This document shows, piece by piece, positions 35,407 through 43,828 of a stretch of DNA of 64,000 nt (position 1 is the first letter of the stretch; each line of letters starts with the position of its first letter). The notes under the pieces are model-generated. The model saw only the letters and a list, made by a program, of their open reading frames with translations, was not told the DNA's origin and did not search any database. Source of the stretch: Ramlibacter monticola. Its GTDB lineage: Bacteria > Pseudomonadota > Gammaproteobacteria > Burkholderiales > Burkholderiaceae_C. The translations under genes were made by a program, and so were the position numbers. The stretch is taken from the NCBI RefSeq assembly GCF_016722785.1, contig NZ_JAEQNE010000007.1, forward strand, positions 124,001 to 188,000. Direction: 5' to 3'.

Positions 35407-36777
35407 TCAGTACGTCAGTTCCAGCACCGTCAGCTCCTCGTTCGCCAGCGGCCACGTCCGCCCCGCCAGCTTCTCGCCGTTGAACTCGGCCAGCAGGGTC
35501 CGTCCCGTGTCCAGGAACTGCAGGCGCGAGCTCGACACCCCCGCGCCCGGCTGCACGCCGGGGGGCGGGCTGCGGCGGTCGAAGATGGTCCGGTCGCGCT
35601 CCGGGTCGATGTAGCCGCGCGGACGCGTCAGCATCGCCACGGCGACGGCCTTGCGTTCGGAGGCCTGGATCCGCTCCGGGCGCAGGTGGACGATGGAACT
35701 CGAGCGCGGGAACGGGCTGCGGTAGATGTGGGTCGTCGCGTAGCCCGGCGCCGCGACCACGAACTCGTAGTGCGTGCCGGGCTGGCCGTGCATCGGTCCC
35801 CAGGCGCCGCTCTCGCCCACGGCCTGGGTCAGCACCGCCGGGCCGCGCCGCTCCGCCGTGGCGGGGTCGATGGCGTACACCTCCAGCTTCGCGCCGGGCA
35901 GCGGCAGGTTGTTGGCGAAGCTGCCGCTGGCCGGGTCCGTGGAGGACAGGCCCAGGCCCATGACCTTGCCCCCGAGCATGAGGTGGTCCTCGGGCACGAT
36001 CTCCCGCGTGGCCGGGGCCCGGCCGGTGATGAAGCGGTAGGCGGCTTCGAACGCGGCGGCCGAGAACGAGGTCTCGCGGTGGTCCGCGCGCGGCAGCACC
36101 ACGTTGCTGGCGCCCTTCAACTCCGGCCCTTCGTAGCCGACGCCGGTCTGCAGCTTCGGGTCCCCGATCCAGGTGCCCAGGGGCTGCGCGTACTTGTCGA
36201 GCCGGTCCGAGCGGATCGTGAGCCACTTCACCGGGCCCGCCACCTCGTCCCCCTGCGCGTTCTTGGGCGCGTTGAGCGCCTGCAGGAAGGGCCCGTTGCC
36301 GGCGAACTCGTTGCCGGGCAAGCGCCCCGGGACGTTCCACAAGCCGTGGTTCGGCACGCCGCCCAGGATGGCGTGGCTCACGCGCGCGGCGCCGCCGCCG
36401 TTCTGGATGTAGTTGCGCACCGCGTAGCCGCCGCGCGAGTTCGCGACCAGCACCACCTGCGGCGCGCCCGTGGCCTGCAGCACCTTCTCGACTTCCGCGC
36501 GCAGGAACTCCATGTGCTGCGCCGTCGACGTGCGACCGGGCTGCTCGACGCGGTCGTCCTCGCGGGCGAGCGGATAGGGCAGGTCCGGCGCGAACAGCCG
36601 CTCGCGCGGCCAGCCGTTCGATTCGAAGCGCCACAGCGTGGTCTGCCAGAGCGCGGCGGAATCGCCGTTGCCGTGGACGAAGACGATGGGGGGATGCTCG
36701 CTCGACGCCGGGCGCGTGGCGCAGGCGCCGAGAATCAGCACACCGGGAAGTGCGAGGACCTCGCGGCGGGTGGTCAT
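35407..36777 (-). CDS. Exported alpha/beta-hydrolase lipoprotein (lipase/esterase-like)
   Basis: A 456-residue protein. The N-terminus MTTRREVLALPGVLILGAC has a basic pair and a lipobox-like LGAC (Cys19), so it is probably a lipoprotein, possibly exported by Tat. The hydrolase domain has HGNG at 35-38 (oxyanion region) and the nucleophile Ser114 in VANSRGGYAV. About 120 extra C-terminal residues may form a beta-sandwich domain. Substrate unknown. A terminator separates it from the acyl-CoA dehydrogenase gene upstream. Confidence 0.85.
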   Translation of the reverse strand: MTTRREVLALPGVLILGACATRPASSEHPPIVFVHGNGDSAALWQTTLWRFESNGWPRERLFAPDLPYPLAREDDRVEQPGRTSTAQHMEFLRAEVEKVLQATGAPQVVLVANSRGGYAVRNYIQNGGGAARVSHAILGGVPNHGLWNVPGRLPGNEFAGNGPFLQALNAPKNAQGDEVAGPVKWLTIRSDRLDKYAQPLGTWIGDPKLQTGVGYEGPELKGASNVVLPRADHRETSFSAAAFEAAYRFITGRAPATREIVPEDHLMLGGKVMGLGLSSTDPASGSFANNLPLPGAKLEVYAIDPATAERRGPAVLTQAVGESGAWGPMHGQPGTHYEFVVAAPGYATTHIYRSPFPRSSSIVHLRPERIQASERKAVAVAMLTRPRGYIDPERDRTIFDRRSPPPGVQPGAGVSSSRLQFLDTGRTLLAEFNGEKLAGRTWPLANEELTVLELTY

Positions 36778-36801
36778 GTTGTCCGTTCCTCCAACGAATG
36801 C

Positions 36802-36831
36802 AAAAGAAAACGCCCGCGGCGGGCGGGCGTT
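36802..36831 (-). terminator. Intrinsic terminator after the acyl-CoA dehydrogenase pair
   Basis: Read on the minus strand: stem AACGCCCGC / GCGGGCGTT around a 5-nt loop, then TTTTCTTTT. It lies 18 bp after the stop at 36850. Confidence 0.88.
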
Positions 36832-36849
36832 GTCGGGGCCATCGGGCCG

Positions 36850-37965
36850 TCAGGCGAACACGCCGGCGGTGTCCTGCATTCTTGCCGAGACCTCGCCGAG
36901 GTGGTGCAGGGTATCCCCGAATTCGAGTTCGAGCTGCGTCAGCTTCCGGAAGTAGTGGCTGCCCGCGTATTCGTCGGTGACGCCGATGCCGCCATGCAGC
37001 TGCACCGAGTTCTGGCCGACGAAGCGCATGGCCACCCCGAGCTGGTACTTCGCGCGCGCCATCGCGCGGCGGCGCTCCTCCACCGGCGCGTTCAGCTTCA
37101 GCGACGCGTAGTAGCTCATGGAACGCGCCAGCTCCTGCTGCATCTTCATGTCCGCCATGCGGTGGCGCAGGGCCTGGAAGGTGGCGAGCGTCACGCCGAA
37201 CTGCTTGCGCGTGTTGAGGTATTCGGCCGTGAGCTGCATCGTCCTGTCGATCACGCCGACGGCTTCGGCGCAGGTGCAGGCGATGCCGATGTCCACCGCG
37301 TGCTCCAGCGCGGGCATGCCGTCGGCGGTGACCAGCGTGGCCGCCGCGTCGCGCAGCGACACTTCGGCCGCGCGGCCGCCTTCCAGCGTGGGGTAGCCGC
37401 GGGCGGCGACACCCTGCGCCCCGCGTTCGACCAGGAACAGGGCGATCCTGCCGTCGGCCCGGGCGGGCACCAGGAAGGCGTCCGCCTGGTCGCCGGCGGG
37501 CACCAGGCTCTTGTCGCCCGAGACCTTCCAGCCTCCGCCGGCCTGCGTGGCCTGCGCCTCGCAGGCGTCCAGCCGGTAGCGCGCCTTGCGCTCCTGGTGG
37601 GCCAGCACCACCAGCGCCTCGCCGGAGGCGACCTTCGGCAGCCAGGCGGAGCGCAGCGCCTCGGGCCCGTAGCCCCCCAGCACGCCGCTGGCGATGAGCG
37701 TCTGCTTCAGGGGCTCCAGCACGATGCCGCGCCCCAGTTCCTCCAGCACCACCATCGCCTCCACCGGGCCCATGCCCATGCCGCCGTGGTCTTCGGCGAC
37801 GTAGAGGCCGGCCAGCCCCAGTTCGGCCAGCTCGCCGTAGGCGGCGCGGTCGAAGCCGCCCGCGCCGGCGATGGCACGCCGGCGCTCGAAGGTGTAGCTG
37901 CGGTCCACCCACTTGCGCACCGCGTCGCGCAGTTGTTCCTGGTCGTCGGAAAAATTGAAATCCAT
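36850..37965 (-). CDS. Acyl-CoA dehydrogenase, PimD-like small subunit
   Basis: A 371-residue FAD-dependent acyl-CoA dehydrogenase opening MDFNFSDDQEQLRDAVRKWV, with the C-terminal QLHGGIGVTDEYAGSHYFRK typical of the fold. Divergence in the middle region resembles small subunits of pimeloyl-CoA dehydrogenase pairs. It probably works with the neighbouring large subunit on dicarboxylic or branched acyl-CoAs. The start at 37965 is the family N-terminus. A hairpin (37994-38012) lies in the 93-bp gap to the upstream subunit. Confidence 0.88.
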   Translation of the reverse strand: MDFNFSDDQEQLRDAVRKWVDRSYTFERRRAIAGAGGFDRAAYGELAELGLAGLYVAEDHGGMGMGPVEAMVVLEELGRGIVLEPLKQTLIASGVLGGYGPEALRSAWLPKVASGEALVVLAHQERKARYRLDACEAQATQAGGGWKVSGDKSLVPAGDQADAFLVPARADGRIALFLVERGAQGVAARGYPTLEGGRAAEVSLRDAAATLVTADGMPALEHAVDIGIACTCAEAVGVIDRTMQLTAEYLNTRKQFGVTLATFQALRHRMADMKMQQELARSMSYYASLKLNAPVEERRRAMARAKYQLGVAMRFVGQNSVQLHGGIGVTDEYAGSHYFRKLTQLELEFGDTLHHLGEVSARMQDTAGVFA

Positions 37966-37993
37966 TCTGTGCCTCGCGTAGCGACTTGCTGGA

Positions 37994-38012
37994 GCCCCCT
38001 CCTGGAGGGGGC
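37994..38012. repeat. Extragenic hairpin between the two dehydrogenase genes
   Basis: GCCCCCTCC and GGAGGGGGC are perfect 9-bp arms with one central T. No T-run follows on the minus strand, so transcription may continue through it. Confidence 0.5.
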
Positions 38013-38058
38013 GCGGGGGAGCGGTGTATACGCGCAACGCGCAGGTTGCTCTACGGCG

Positions 38059-39237
38059 TCAGCCGAGAACGACCTGCGCCACGATGTTGCGCTGGACCTC
38101 GTTGGAACCGCCGTAGATGGTGGTCTTGCGCATGTTCAGGTAGGTGGCCGCCAGCGGCGCCAGGTAGGCGGCGCCGACGTACTCGCCCTGGTAGCCCGCC
38201 TCCATCGCCTCCGTGACGAAGGGGACGGCGTAGGGGCCCGCGGCCAGCATCATCAGTTCCGTGTAGCGCTGCTGGATCTCGCTGCCCTTGATCTTCAGCA
38301 GGCCGGCGATGTCCAGCGGGTTCTTGCCCGACTTCTCGGCCGACAGCACGCGCAGCACAAGCATCTCCAGCGCCACCACGTCCACCTCCAGCTTGGCGAC
38401 CTCGTCGCGGAAGCGCTGGTCCGTGTACACGCCCTCGTTGCGCGCGATGCGCTTGAGGCGCTCCAGCTCGCGCTTGGCACGGTTCACGTCGGCGATGTTG
38501 GTGCGCTCGTGCGAGAGCAGGTGCTTGGCGTAGGTCCAGCCCTTGTTCTCCTCGCCGATCAGGTTCGCGGCCGGCACTTCGACGTTGTCGAAGAACACCT
38601 CGTTCACTTCGGGGCTGCCATCGAGCATGACGATCGGCCGCACCGTCACGCCGGGGGACTTCATGTCGACCAGCAGGAAGGAGATGCCGGTCTGCGGCTT
38701 GCCCTCGGTGGAGGTGCGCACCAGGCAGAAGATCCAGTCGCCGTGCTGCGCCAGGGTGGTCCAGGTCTTCTGGCCGTTGACGATGTACTTGTCGCCGCGG
38801 CGCTCGGCGCGCGTCTTGAGCGAAGCGAGGTCGGAGCCGGCGCCCGGCTCGCTGTAGCCTTGGCTCCACCATACTTCGCCGCTGGCGATGCCGGGGAGGA
38901 AGCGCTTCTGCTGCTCGGGCGAGCCGAAGGCCATGATCACCGGCGCCACCATGACCGGCCCGAAGGGCACGATGCGGGGCGCGCCGGCCAGGGCCGTTTC
39001 TTCCTCGAACAGGTGCTTCTGCACGGCCGTCCAGCCGGGGCCGCCGAACTGGCTCGGCCAGCCGTAGCCCAGCCAGCCCTTCTTGCCCAGGATCTTGGCC
39101 CAGCGCTGCATGTCGTCACGGGTGAGATGCAGGGCGTTGTGCACCTTGTGCGCGATCTCCTGCGGCAGGTTCTCGCGCACCCAGGCGCGGACCTCCTCGC
39201 GGAATTTCTGTTCTTCGGGGGTGAAGGCTAGATCCAT
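38059..39237 (-). CDS. Acyl-CoA dehydrogenase, PimC-like large subunit
   Basis: A 392-residue acyl-CoA dehydrogenase (MDLAFTPEEQKFREEVRAWV, GYSEPGAGSDLASL, TTIYGGSNEVQRNIVAQ). With the downstream gene it matches the PimC/PimD pair of pimeloyl-CoA degradation in Rhodopseudomonas, though the pimA, B, E and F genes are absent here. It introduces a 2,3-double bond in the acyl chain and passes electrons to ETF. yceH lies 27 bp upstream on the same strand, so they may share a transcript. Confidence 0.9.
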   Translation of the reverse strand: MDLAFTPEEQKFREEVRAWVRENLPQEIAHKVHNALHLTRDDMQRWAKILGKKGWLGYGWPSQFGGPGWTAVQKHLFEEETALAGAPRIVPFGPVMVAPVIMAFGSPEQQKRFLPGIASGEVWWSQGYSEPGAGSDLASLKTRAERRGDKYIVNGQKTWTTLAQHGDWIFCLVRTSTEGKPQTGISFLLVDMKSPGVTVRPIVMLDGSPEVNEVFFDNVEVPAANLIGEENKGWTYAKHLLSHERTNIADVNRAKRELERLKRIARNEGVYTDQRFRDEVAKLEVDVVALEMLVLRVLSAEKSGKNPLDIAGLLKIKGSEIQQRYTELMMLAAGPYAVPFVTEAMEAGYQGEYVGAAYLAPLAATYLNMRKTTIYGGSNEVQRNIVAQVVLG

Positions 39238-39264
39238 GGGTTTGTCTCCGGAAGCAGTCGCGAT

Positions 39265-39939
39265 TCAAGCACGCTCGTTCGTATCCGTGTGTCCGGGCGG
39301 TGACAAACCGAGTTGCGTGGCGAGGTCGGTGACGATCTCGCGCAACTGCGCCACCTCCTCTTCCAGCATCGCCACCCGCGCTGCCAGGCCGTTCGCGCCG
39401 ACGGCGGACTCGGCGCTCGCCGCCACCGCGGCCACGTCGACCGGCCCGCACAGCAGGTGGGCCCAGCGGGCCTCCCGCGCACCGGCCGCGCGGGGCAGCT
39501 GCACCACCAGTGGGCCACCTTTCGGTTCGCTGCGGTTGCGCATTTCGTCGAGGAAGGCTTCCACCGAGGAGATGTCGGCGAAGCGGTACCAGCGCTCGCT
39601 GTGGATGCGCAGCTCGCCCGCGGTCTGCGGCCCCCGCAGCATCAGCAGCCCGAGCAGCACGGCGGACTGCTCCGGCACCACCATCGCGCGCTGGAAGTTG
39701 TGTTCCCAGCGCATGACGCGGCTGCCGCTGGAGGCGAACGCGAGGGAGCGGCGCTTCAGCCCGTCCAGCGCTTCCTGCACCTCCGCTTCGGCGAGGCTGG
39801 TCACCGGCTCGCGGGCGCTTTTCTGGTTGCAGCCCGCCACCAGCGCATTGAGCGTCATGGGGTAGCTGTCCGGCACCGTGCGGGCCTTTTCCATCAGGGT
39901 GCCCAGGACGCGGGCTTCGACAAGGGTGAGGGGTTCCAT
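39265..39939 (-). CDS. yceH: YceH family protein (DUF480)
   Basis: A 224-residue conserved protein with the DUF480 signature LTLVEARVLGTLMEKARTVP followed by YPMTLNALVAGCNQKS. The family has tandem winged-helix folds but no established function. A C-terminal coiled-coil-like stretch (ARVAMLEEEVAQLREIV) is normal for it. The start at 39939 gives the family N-terminus MEPLTLVEAR and leaves 22 bp to the divergent purN. Confidence 0.93.
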   Translation of the reverse strand: MEPLTLVEARVLGTLMEKARTVPDSYPMTLNALVAGCNQKSAREPVTSLAEAEVQEALDGLKRRSLAFASSGSRVMRWEHNFQRAMVVPEQSAVLLGLLMLRGPQTAGELRIHSERWYRFADISSVEAFLDEMRNRSEPKGGPLVVQLPRAAGAREARWAHLLCGPVDVAAVAASAESAVGANGLAARVAMLEEEVAQLREIVTDLATQLGLSPPGHTDTNERA

Positions 39940-39947
39940 CGGCTTGG

Positions 39948-39953
39948 GATAAT
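39948..39953 (+). promoter_or_regulatory. Extended -10-like GATAAT just before purN
   Basis: TGG-GATAAT (TGN extended -10) ends 8 nt before the purN ATG at 39962, with no Shine-Dalgarno in between. Transcription would start at or near the A of ATG. Confidence 0.45.
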
Positions 39954-39961
39954 GCGCCGGA

Positions 39962-40546
39962 ATGAAGAAGATCGTGATCCTCATCTCGGGCGGGGGCTCG
40001 AATATGGCCGCCATTGTGCGCGCGGCCCAGCGCGACAACTGGCGCAAGGCTTTCGCCGCGGAAGTGGCCGCCGTGATCAGCAACCGGCCGGACGCGGGCG
40101 GCCTCGCCTTCGCGCGCGAGCAGGGGCTGGCCGCCGAAGTGGTGGACCACAAGCAGTTCGCTTCGCGCGAAGCCTTCGACGAAGCGCTCGCTGCCGCCAT
40201 CGACCGCCACTCGCCCGCGCTGGTGGTGCTGGCCGGCTTCATGCGCATCCTCACGCCTGCCTTCGTGGAGCGTTACCGGGGGCGGCTGCTGAACATCCAT
40301 CCCTCGCTGCTGCCCGCCTTCCCGGGGTTGCACACGCACCAGCGCGCGCTGGACGCCGGCTGCCGCTTCGCCGGGGCGACCGTGCACCAGGTCACGGCCG
40401 ATCTCGATCACGGCCCCATCCTGGAGCAGGCCGTCGTGCCGGTCCTGCCGGGCGACACCGCGGCGACGCTGGCGGCGCGCGTGCTGACGCAGGAACATTT
40501 GATCTATCCGAGAGCGGTCGCCAGTCTCTTGAGGCAAGCTGCCTGA
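39962..40546 (+). CDS. purN: Phosphoribosylglycinamide formyltransferase
   Basis: A 194-residue enzyme that transfers formyl from 10-formyl-tetrahydrofolate to GAR in purine synthesis. The catalytic residues Asn, His and Asp are seen in LLNIHPSLLPAFPGLHTHQ and VTADLDHGPI; the N-terminal GGGSNM loop binds phosphate. Length is normal. It probably starts as a leaderless message (see the -10-like hexamer) and precedes an M48 peptidase gene. Confidence 0.97.
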   Translation: MKKIVILISGGGSNMAAIVRAAQRDNWRKAFAAEVAAVISNRPDAGGLAFAREQGLAAEVVDHKQFASREAFDEALAAAIDRHSPALVVLAGFMRILTPAFVERYRGRLLNIHPSLLPAFPGLHTHQRALDAGCRFAGATVHQVTADLDHGPILEQAVVPVLPGDTAATLAARVLTQEHLIYPRAVASLLRQAA

Positions 40547-40574
40547 AAGACCTTGGGGGGGAGGCCCCGAGCGC

Positions 40575-42425
40575 GTGCGACACGCGGATTTCGTGCATCT
40601 CGTCCGGCTCTCGGAGCATGCGAGCGCAGAAAACGGCAAGGCCTACCGCCGCAGCCTGGCGGCCTTCGCCGGCCTGGGCTATGCCTGGGTGCTGGGCTGC
40701 CTGCTGCTCGCCGCGGGCACGCTGGCGTGGATCGCCGGCGCCCTCCTGCACGGCCACTTCCGCGCCTTCCAGATCCTCGGCCTCACCGCCGCCGGTGGCC
40801 TGCTCTGGGCCAGCGTGCGCGCCCTGTGGTTCCGCCTCGAGCCCGCGGCGGGCGTCCGGCTGCTGCCGCACGACGCACCGGCCCTGTTCGAGGCACTGGA
40901 GCGCATCCGGCGCAAGGTGAAGGGGCCGGCCCTGGACGAGGTCCGGCTCGATGCCGAATTCGATGCCAGCATCGCGCAGCGTCCCCGCTGGGGCCTGTTG
41001 GGCGGCGCGCGCAACCAGCTCACGATCGGGCTGCCGCTGCTGATGGCGCTGGACCGGCAGCGCGTGCTCGCGGTGCTGGCGCACGAATACGGGCACCTGC
41101 GGCGCGACCACGGCCGCTTCAGCGCCTGGATCTACCGCACCCGCGCGAGCTGGAGCCGGTTGTACGAGAGCCTGGAGGGCCAGGCCGGCCCCGCCGCGAC
41201 GCTGACGCAGGGCTTCCTCGCCTGGTACTTCCCGCGCTTCGTGGCGCGCACCTTCGCGCTGGCGCGCCAGGACGAATACCAGGCCGACCGCATCGCGGGC
41301 GAACTCGTGGGCAACGGGGTGGCGGCGGCGGCCCTGGCGGAACTCGCGCTCAAGGGAGACTGGCTCGAGCAGCACTTCTGGCCCACGCACTGGGGGCAGG
41401 CGGCGGCGCACGACCTGCCGATCGGCCCGTACGCGCAGATGCGCAAGCTGCTCGCCCTGCCGCTGCCGGAGGCCTTCGCGCAGCGCAGCCTGCGGCAGGC
41501 GCTGCGCAATCACAGCGGCTTCGAGGACACGCACCCGGTGCTGCGCGACCGCCTCGAGCGGCTGGGCGTCGCCCCCGGCCTGCCCGCGTGGTCGCAGCGC
41601 CCCGCCATCGAGCTGATGGGGCACAAGGCCGATCGCTGGATCGCCCATTTCGACCACCAGTGGTGCCGCGAGCAGGCCACGGTCTGGAAGCAGCACCATT
41701 CGGCGCTCGGGCGCATCCGCATGCGCATCGAGCAGCTGCGTGCCCGGCGCAGCCGCAACGCCGACGAGTGGGCCGAGCTCGGCGACCTGGAGCGGCGCCT
41801 GCGGCCCGACGCGCCCGTGCGCGCGCACTACGACCAGGCGCTGGCGCTGTCGCCCCACCACGGGCCGGCGCTGCAGGGGATCTTCGCCTGCCTGCCGCCC
41901 GAGCAGGCGGGCCAGCGCATGGCCTGCCTGGAGCGCCTGCACGAAGGCAGCCCGCAGCATCGCTGGTGGGCGGCGAAGAACGCGGTGGCGGCGCTGGAAG
42001 ACGACCCCCGCCACGACGACGAGGCCCTGAAGCTGTGGCGCATCCGCCTGAAGGAGTCCGAGGCGGCCGAGGCCCGGGCCTGGGCCGAACTCGCCGAACA
42101 GCCGGTGCTGGCGCACACCTCGCCCGCGGACCTGAACGAGTTCGAACGCTGGGAACTGGAAGCGGAGCTGGCGTGCTGGGCCGACCTGAGCCGCACCTGG
42201 CTGCTGCGCAAGGAGGTGCGCGAGTTCCCGGCGCGCCGCTGCTACCTGCTGGTGCTGGACCTGCCGCGGCTGGCGCCGCAACAGGCCGAGGCGGTGTGCC
42301 GGGCGCTGGAGCCGCGCCTGGGGTTGCCCGGCCCGGTGCTGCTGCTCTGGAGCGGACAGTCGCCTGAACTCGCCGAGCTCCGGCGCAGGGTCCGGCCCTT
42401 GTACGACACGCGCGTCGCGGTCTGA
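40575..42425 (+). CDS. M48-family zinc metallopeptidase with TPR-like C-terminus
   Basis: A 616-residue membrane protein. Two hydrophobic segments (about 36-57 and 66-86) precede the peptidase domain with the zinc motif HEYGH at 170-174 and third ligand Glu234 in DEYQAD. After about residue 355 comes a helical region reminiscent of tetratricopeptide repeats (AHYDQALALSPHHGPALQGI). The start is GTG. Related M48 proteins take part in membrane-protein quality control. The domain arrangement resembles BepA in outline only. Confidence 0.85.
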   Translation: MRHADFVHLVRLSEHASAENGKAYRRSLAAFAGLGYAWVLGCLLLAAGTLAWIAGALLHGHFRAFQILGLTAAGGLLWASVRALWFRLEPAAGVRLLPHDAPALFEALERIRRKVKGPALDEVRLDAEFDASIAQRPRWGLLGGARNQLTIGLPLLMALDRQRVLAVLAHEYGHLRRDHGRFSAWIYRTRASWSRLYESLEGQAGPAATLTQGFLAWYFPRFVARTFALARQDEYQADRIAGELVGNGVAAAALAELALKGDWLEQHFWPTHWGQAAAHDLPIGPYAQMRKLLALPLPEAFAQRSLRQALRNHSGFEDTHPVLRDRLERLGVAPGLPAWSQRPAIELMGHKADRWIAHFDHQWCREQATVWKQHHSALGRIRMRIEQLRARRSRNADEWAELGDLERRLRPDAPVRAHYDQALALSPHHGPALQGIFACLPPEQAGQRMACLERLHEGSPQHRWWAAKNAVAALEDDPRHDDEALKLWRIRLKESEAAEARAWAELAEQPVLAHTSPADLNEFERWELEAELACWADLSRTWLLRKEVREFPARRCYLLVLDLPRLAPQQAEAVCRALEPRLGLPGPVLLLWSGQSPELAELRRRVRPLYDTRVAV

Positions 42426-42439
42426 ACGCGCGCGCCGGC

Positions 42440-42445
42440 GACAAT
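42440..42445 (+). promoter_or_regulatory. -10-like hexamer GACAAT just before an ATG
   Basis: GACAAT ends 6 nt before the ATG of the RsmB-family gene. The intervening CGGGGG is GC-only and could act as a weak ribosome-binding site, so leaderless initiation is less certain here. Confidence 0.3.
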
Positions 42446-42451
42446 CGGGGG

Positions 42452-43720
42452 ATGCATCCCAAAGCCTTGCTCGAGGCGTGCGCCGAGCTGGTCCGAGAAG
42501 TCCTCCGATTCGATCATCCCGCCGACGCCGTGGTGTCGCGCTATTTCCGCGAGCGCCGCGCGCTGGGCCCGCGCGAGCGCGCGACGCTGGCCGAGACGGC
42601 CTATGCCGTGGTCCGCCGCAAGCTGCTGTTCGAGCATCTCGCCGCCTCCGGCAGCGGCCCGCGCGAGCGCCGGCTGGCGATCCTCGGCTTCGCCGGCGAC
42701 CGCGATTTCCTCAAGAGCGCGCTCAACGACCAGGAGAAGGCCTGGCTGGACCGCGTCACCGCGGTCGATCCGTCCACGCTGTCGGAGCGGCACCGCCACA
42801 ACCTGCCGGAGTGGCTGGTCGCGCCGCTGAAGGAGCAGCTGGGCGACGGCTTCTGGCCGCTGGTGGAGAGCCTGGACGAGTCCGCGCCGCTGGACGTGCG
42901 CGTGAACGCGCTGAGCGACAAGCGCGAGGAGATCCGCCAGGAGCTGGCCCTGGCCGGCATCCGCGCGCAGCCGACGCCGTACTCCCCCTGGGGCCTGCGG
43001 CTGGAGGGCAAGCCGGCGCTCACCCGCCTGGACGCCTTCGCCCGCGGCGCGATCGAGGTGCAGGACGAAGGCTCGCAGCTGCTGGCCCTGCTCGCCGACG
43101 CCCGGCGCGGCCAGATGGTCGTCGATTTCTGCGCCGGCGCGGGCGGCAAGACGCTCGCGCTGGGCGCCATGATGCGCAACACCGGGCGGCTCTATGCCTT
43201 CGACGTCTCGGCCCACCGGCTGGAGAACCTGAAGCCGCGGCTGGCGCGCAGCAAGCTCTCCAACGTGCACCCCGCCGCGATCGCGCACGAGCGCGACGAG
43301 CGCATCAAGCGGCTGGGCGGCAAGATCGACCGCGTGATCGTGGACGCCCCCTGTTCCGGGCTCGGCACCCTTCGCCGCAATCCGGACCTGAAGTGGCGCC
43401 AGTCGCCCGAGGTTCTGGCGGAGCTGGCGACCAGGCAGGCGGCGATCCTGGACAGCGCGGCGCGCCTGCTGAAGACCGGCGGTCGGATCGTCTACGCCAC
43501 CTGCAGCCTGCTGCGGGCCGAAAACGAGGACATTGCGGCGGCCTTCACGGCAGCCCATCCGGGTTTCAAGCGGCTTTCGGTCCAGGAATTGCTTGAATCT
43601 GCCCGTGTCGGCGACAGTTCGAAGCTCTGCAGTGAGGACGGACAGGATTTGCGGCTGTGGCCGCAGCGACATGGGACCGACGGTTTCTACGCAGCAGTTT
43701 GGGAAAAAGTCCAGCACTGA
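42452..43720 (+). CDS. RsmB/NOP-family RNA (cytosine-5-)-methyltransferase
   Basis: A 422-residue SAM-dependent methyltransferase. The SAM motif is VVDFCAGAGGKTLALG (about 223-238); the two catalytic-type cysteines are Cys301 in DAPCSGLGTLRRNPD and Cys351 in YATCSLL. These enzymes make m5C in rRNA or tRNA. The N-terminal 140 residues differ from the NusB domain of E. coli RsmB, so the exact target is not certain. Confidence 0.92.
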   Translation: MHPKALLEACAELVREVLRFDHPADAVVSRYFRERRALGPRERATLAETAYAVVRRKLLFEHLAASGSGPRERRLAILGFAGDRDFLKSALNDQEKAWLDRVTAVDPSTLSERHRHNLPEWLVAPLKEQLGDGFWPLVESLDESAPLDVRVNALSDKREEIRQELALAGIRAQPTPYSPWGLRLEGKPALTRLDAFARGAIEVQDEGSQLLALLADARRGQMVVDFCAGAGGKTLALGAMMRNTGRLYAFDVSAHRLENLKPRLARSKLSNVHPAAIAHERDERIKRLGGKIDRVIVDAPCSGLGTLRRNPDLKWRQSPEVLAELATRQAAILDSAARLLKTGGRIVYATCSLLRAENEDIAAAFTAAHPGFKRLSVQELLESARVGDSSKLCSEDGQDLRLWPQRHGTDGFYAAVWEKVQH

Positions 43721-43828
43721 GCTCAATGTTTAGCTTCGGGGGGAACCCTGGCACCTAGAATCCGTCCTACACGTTCCTTTGCCCGCGGATTCAGGTGGGC
43801 TCATTCCTGAGAAAGAGATAACGCTTTC

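Noticed and set aside
35686..39231. A frame of over 1,100 residues on the plus strand
   Set aside because: Antisense to the hydrolase and both acyl-CoA dehydrogenase genes, low-complexity His/Arg/Gly/Ala-rich, no recognisable domain.
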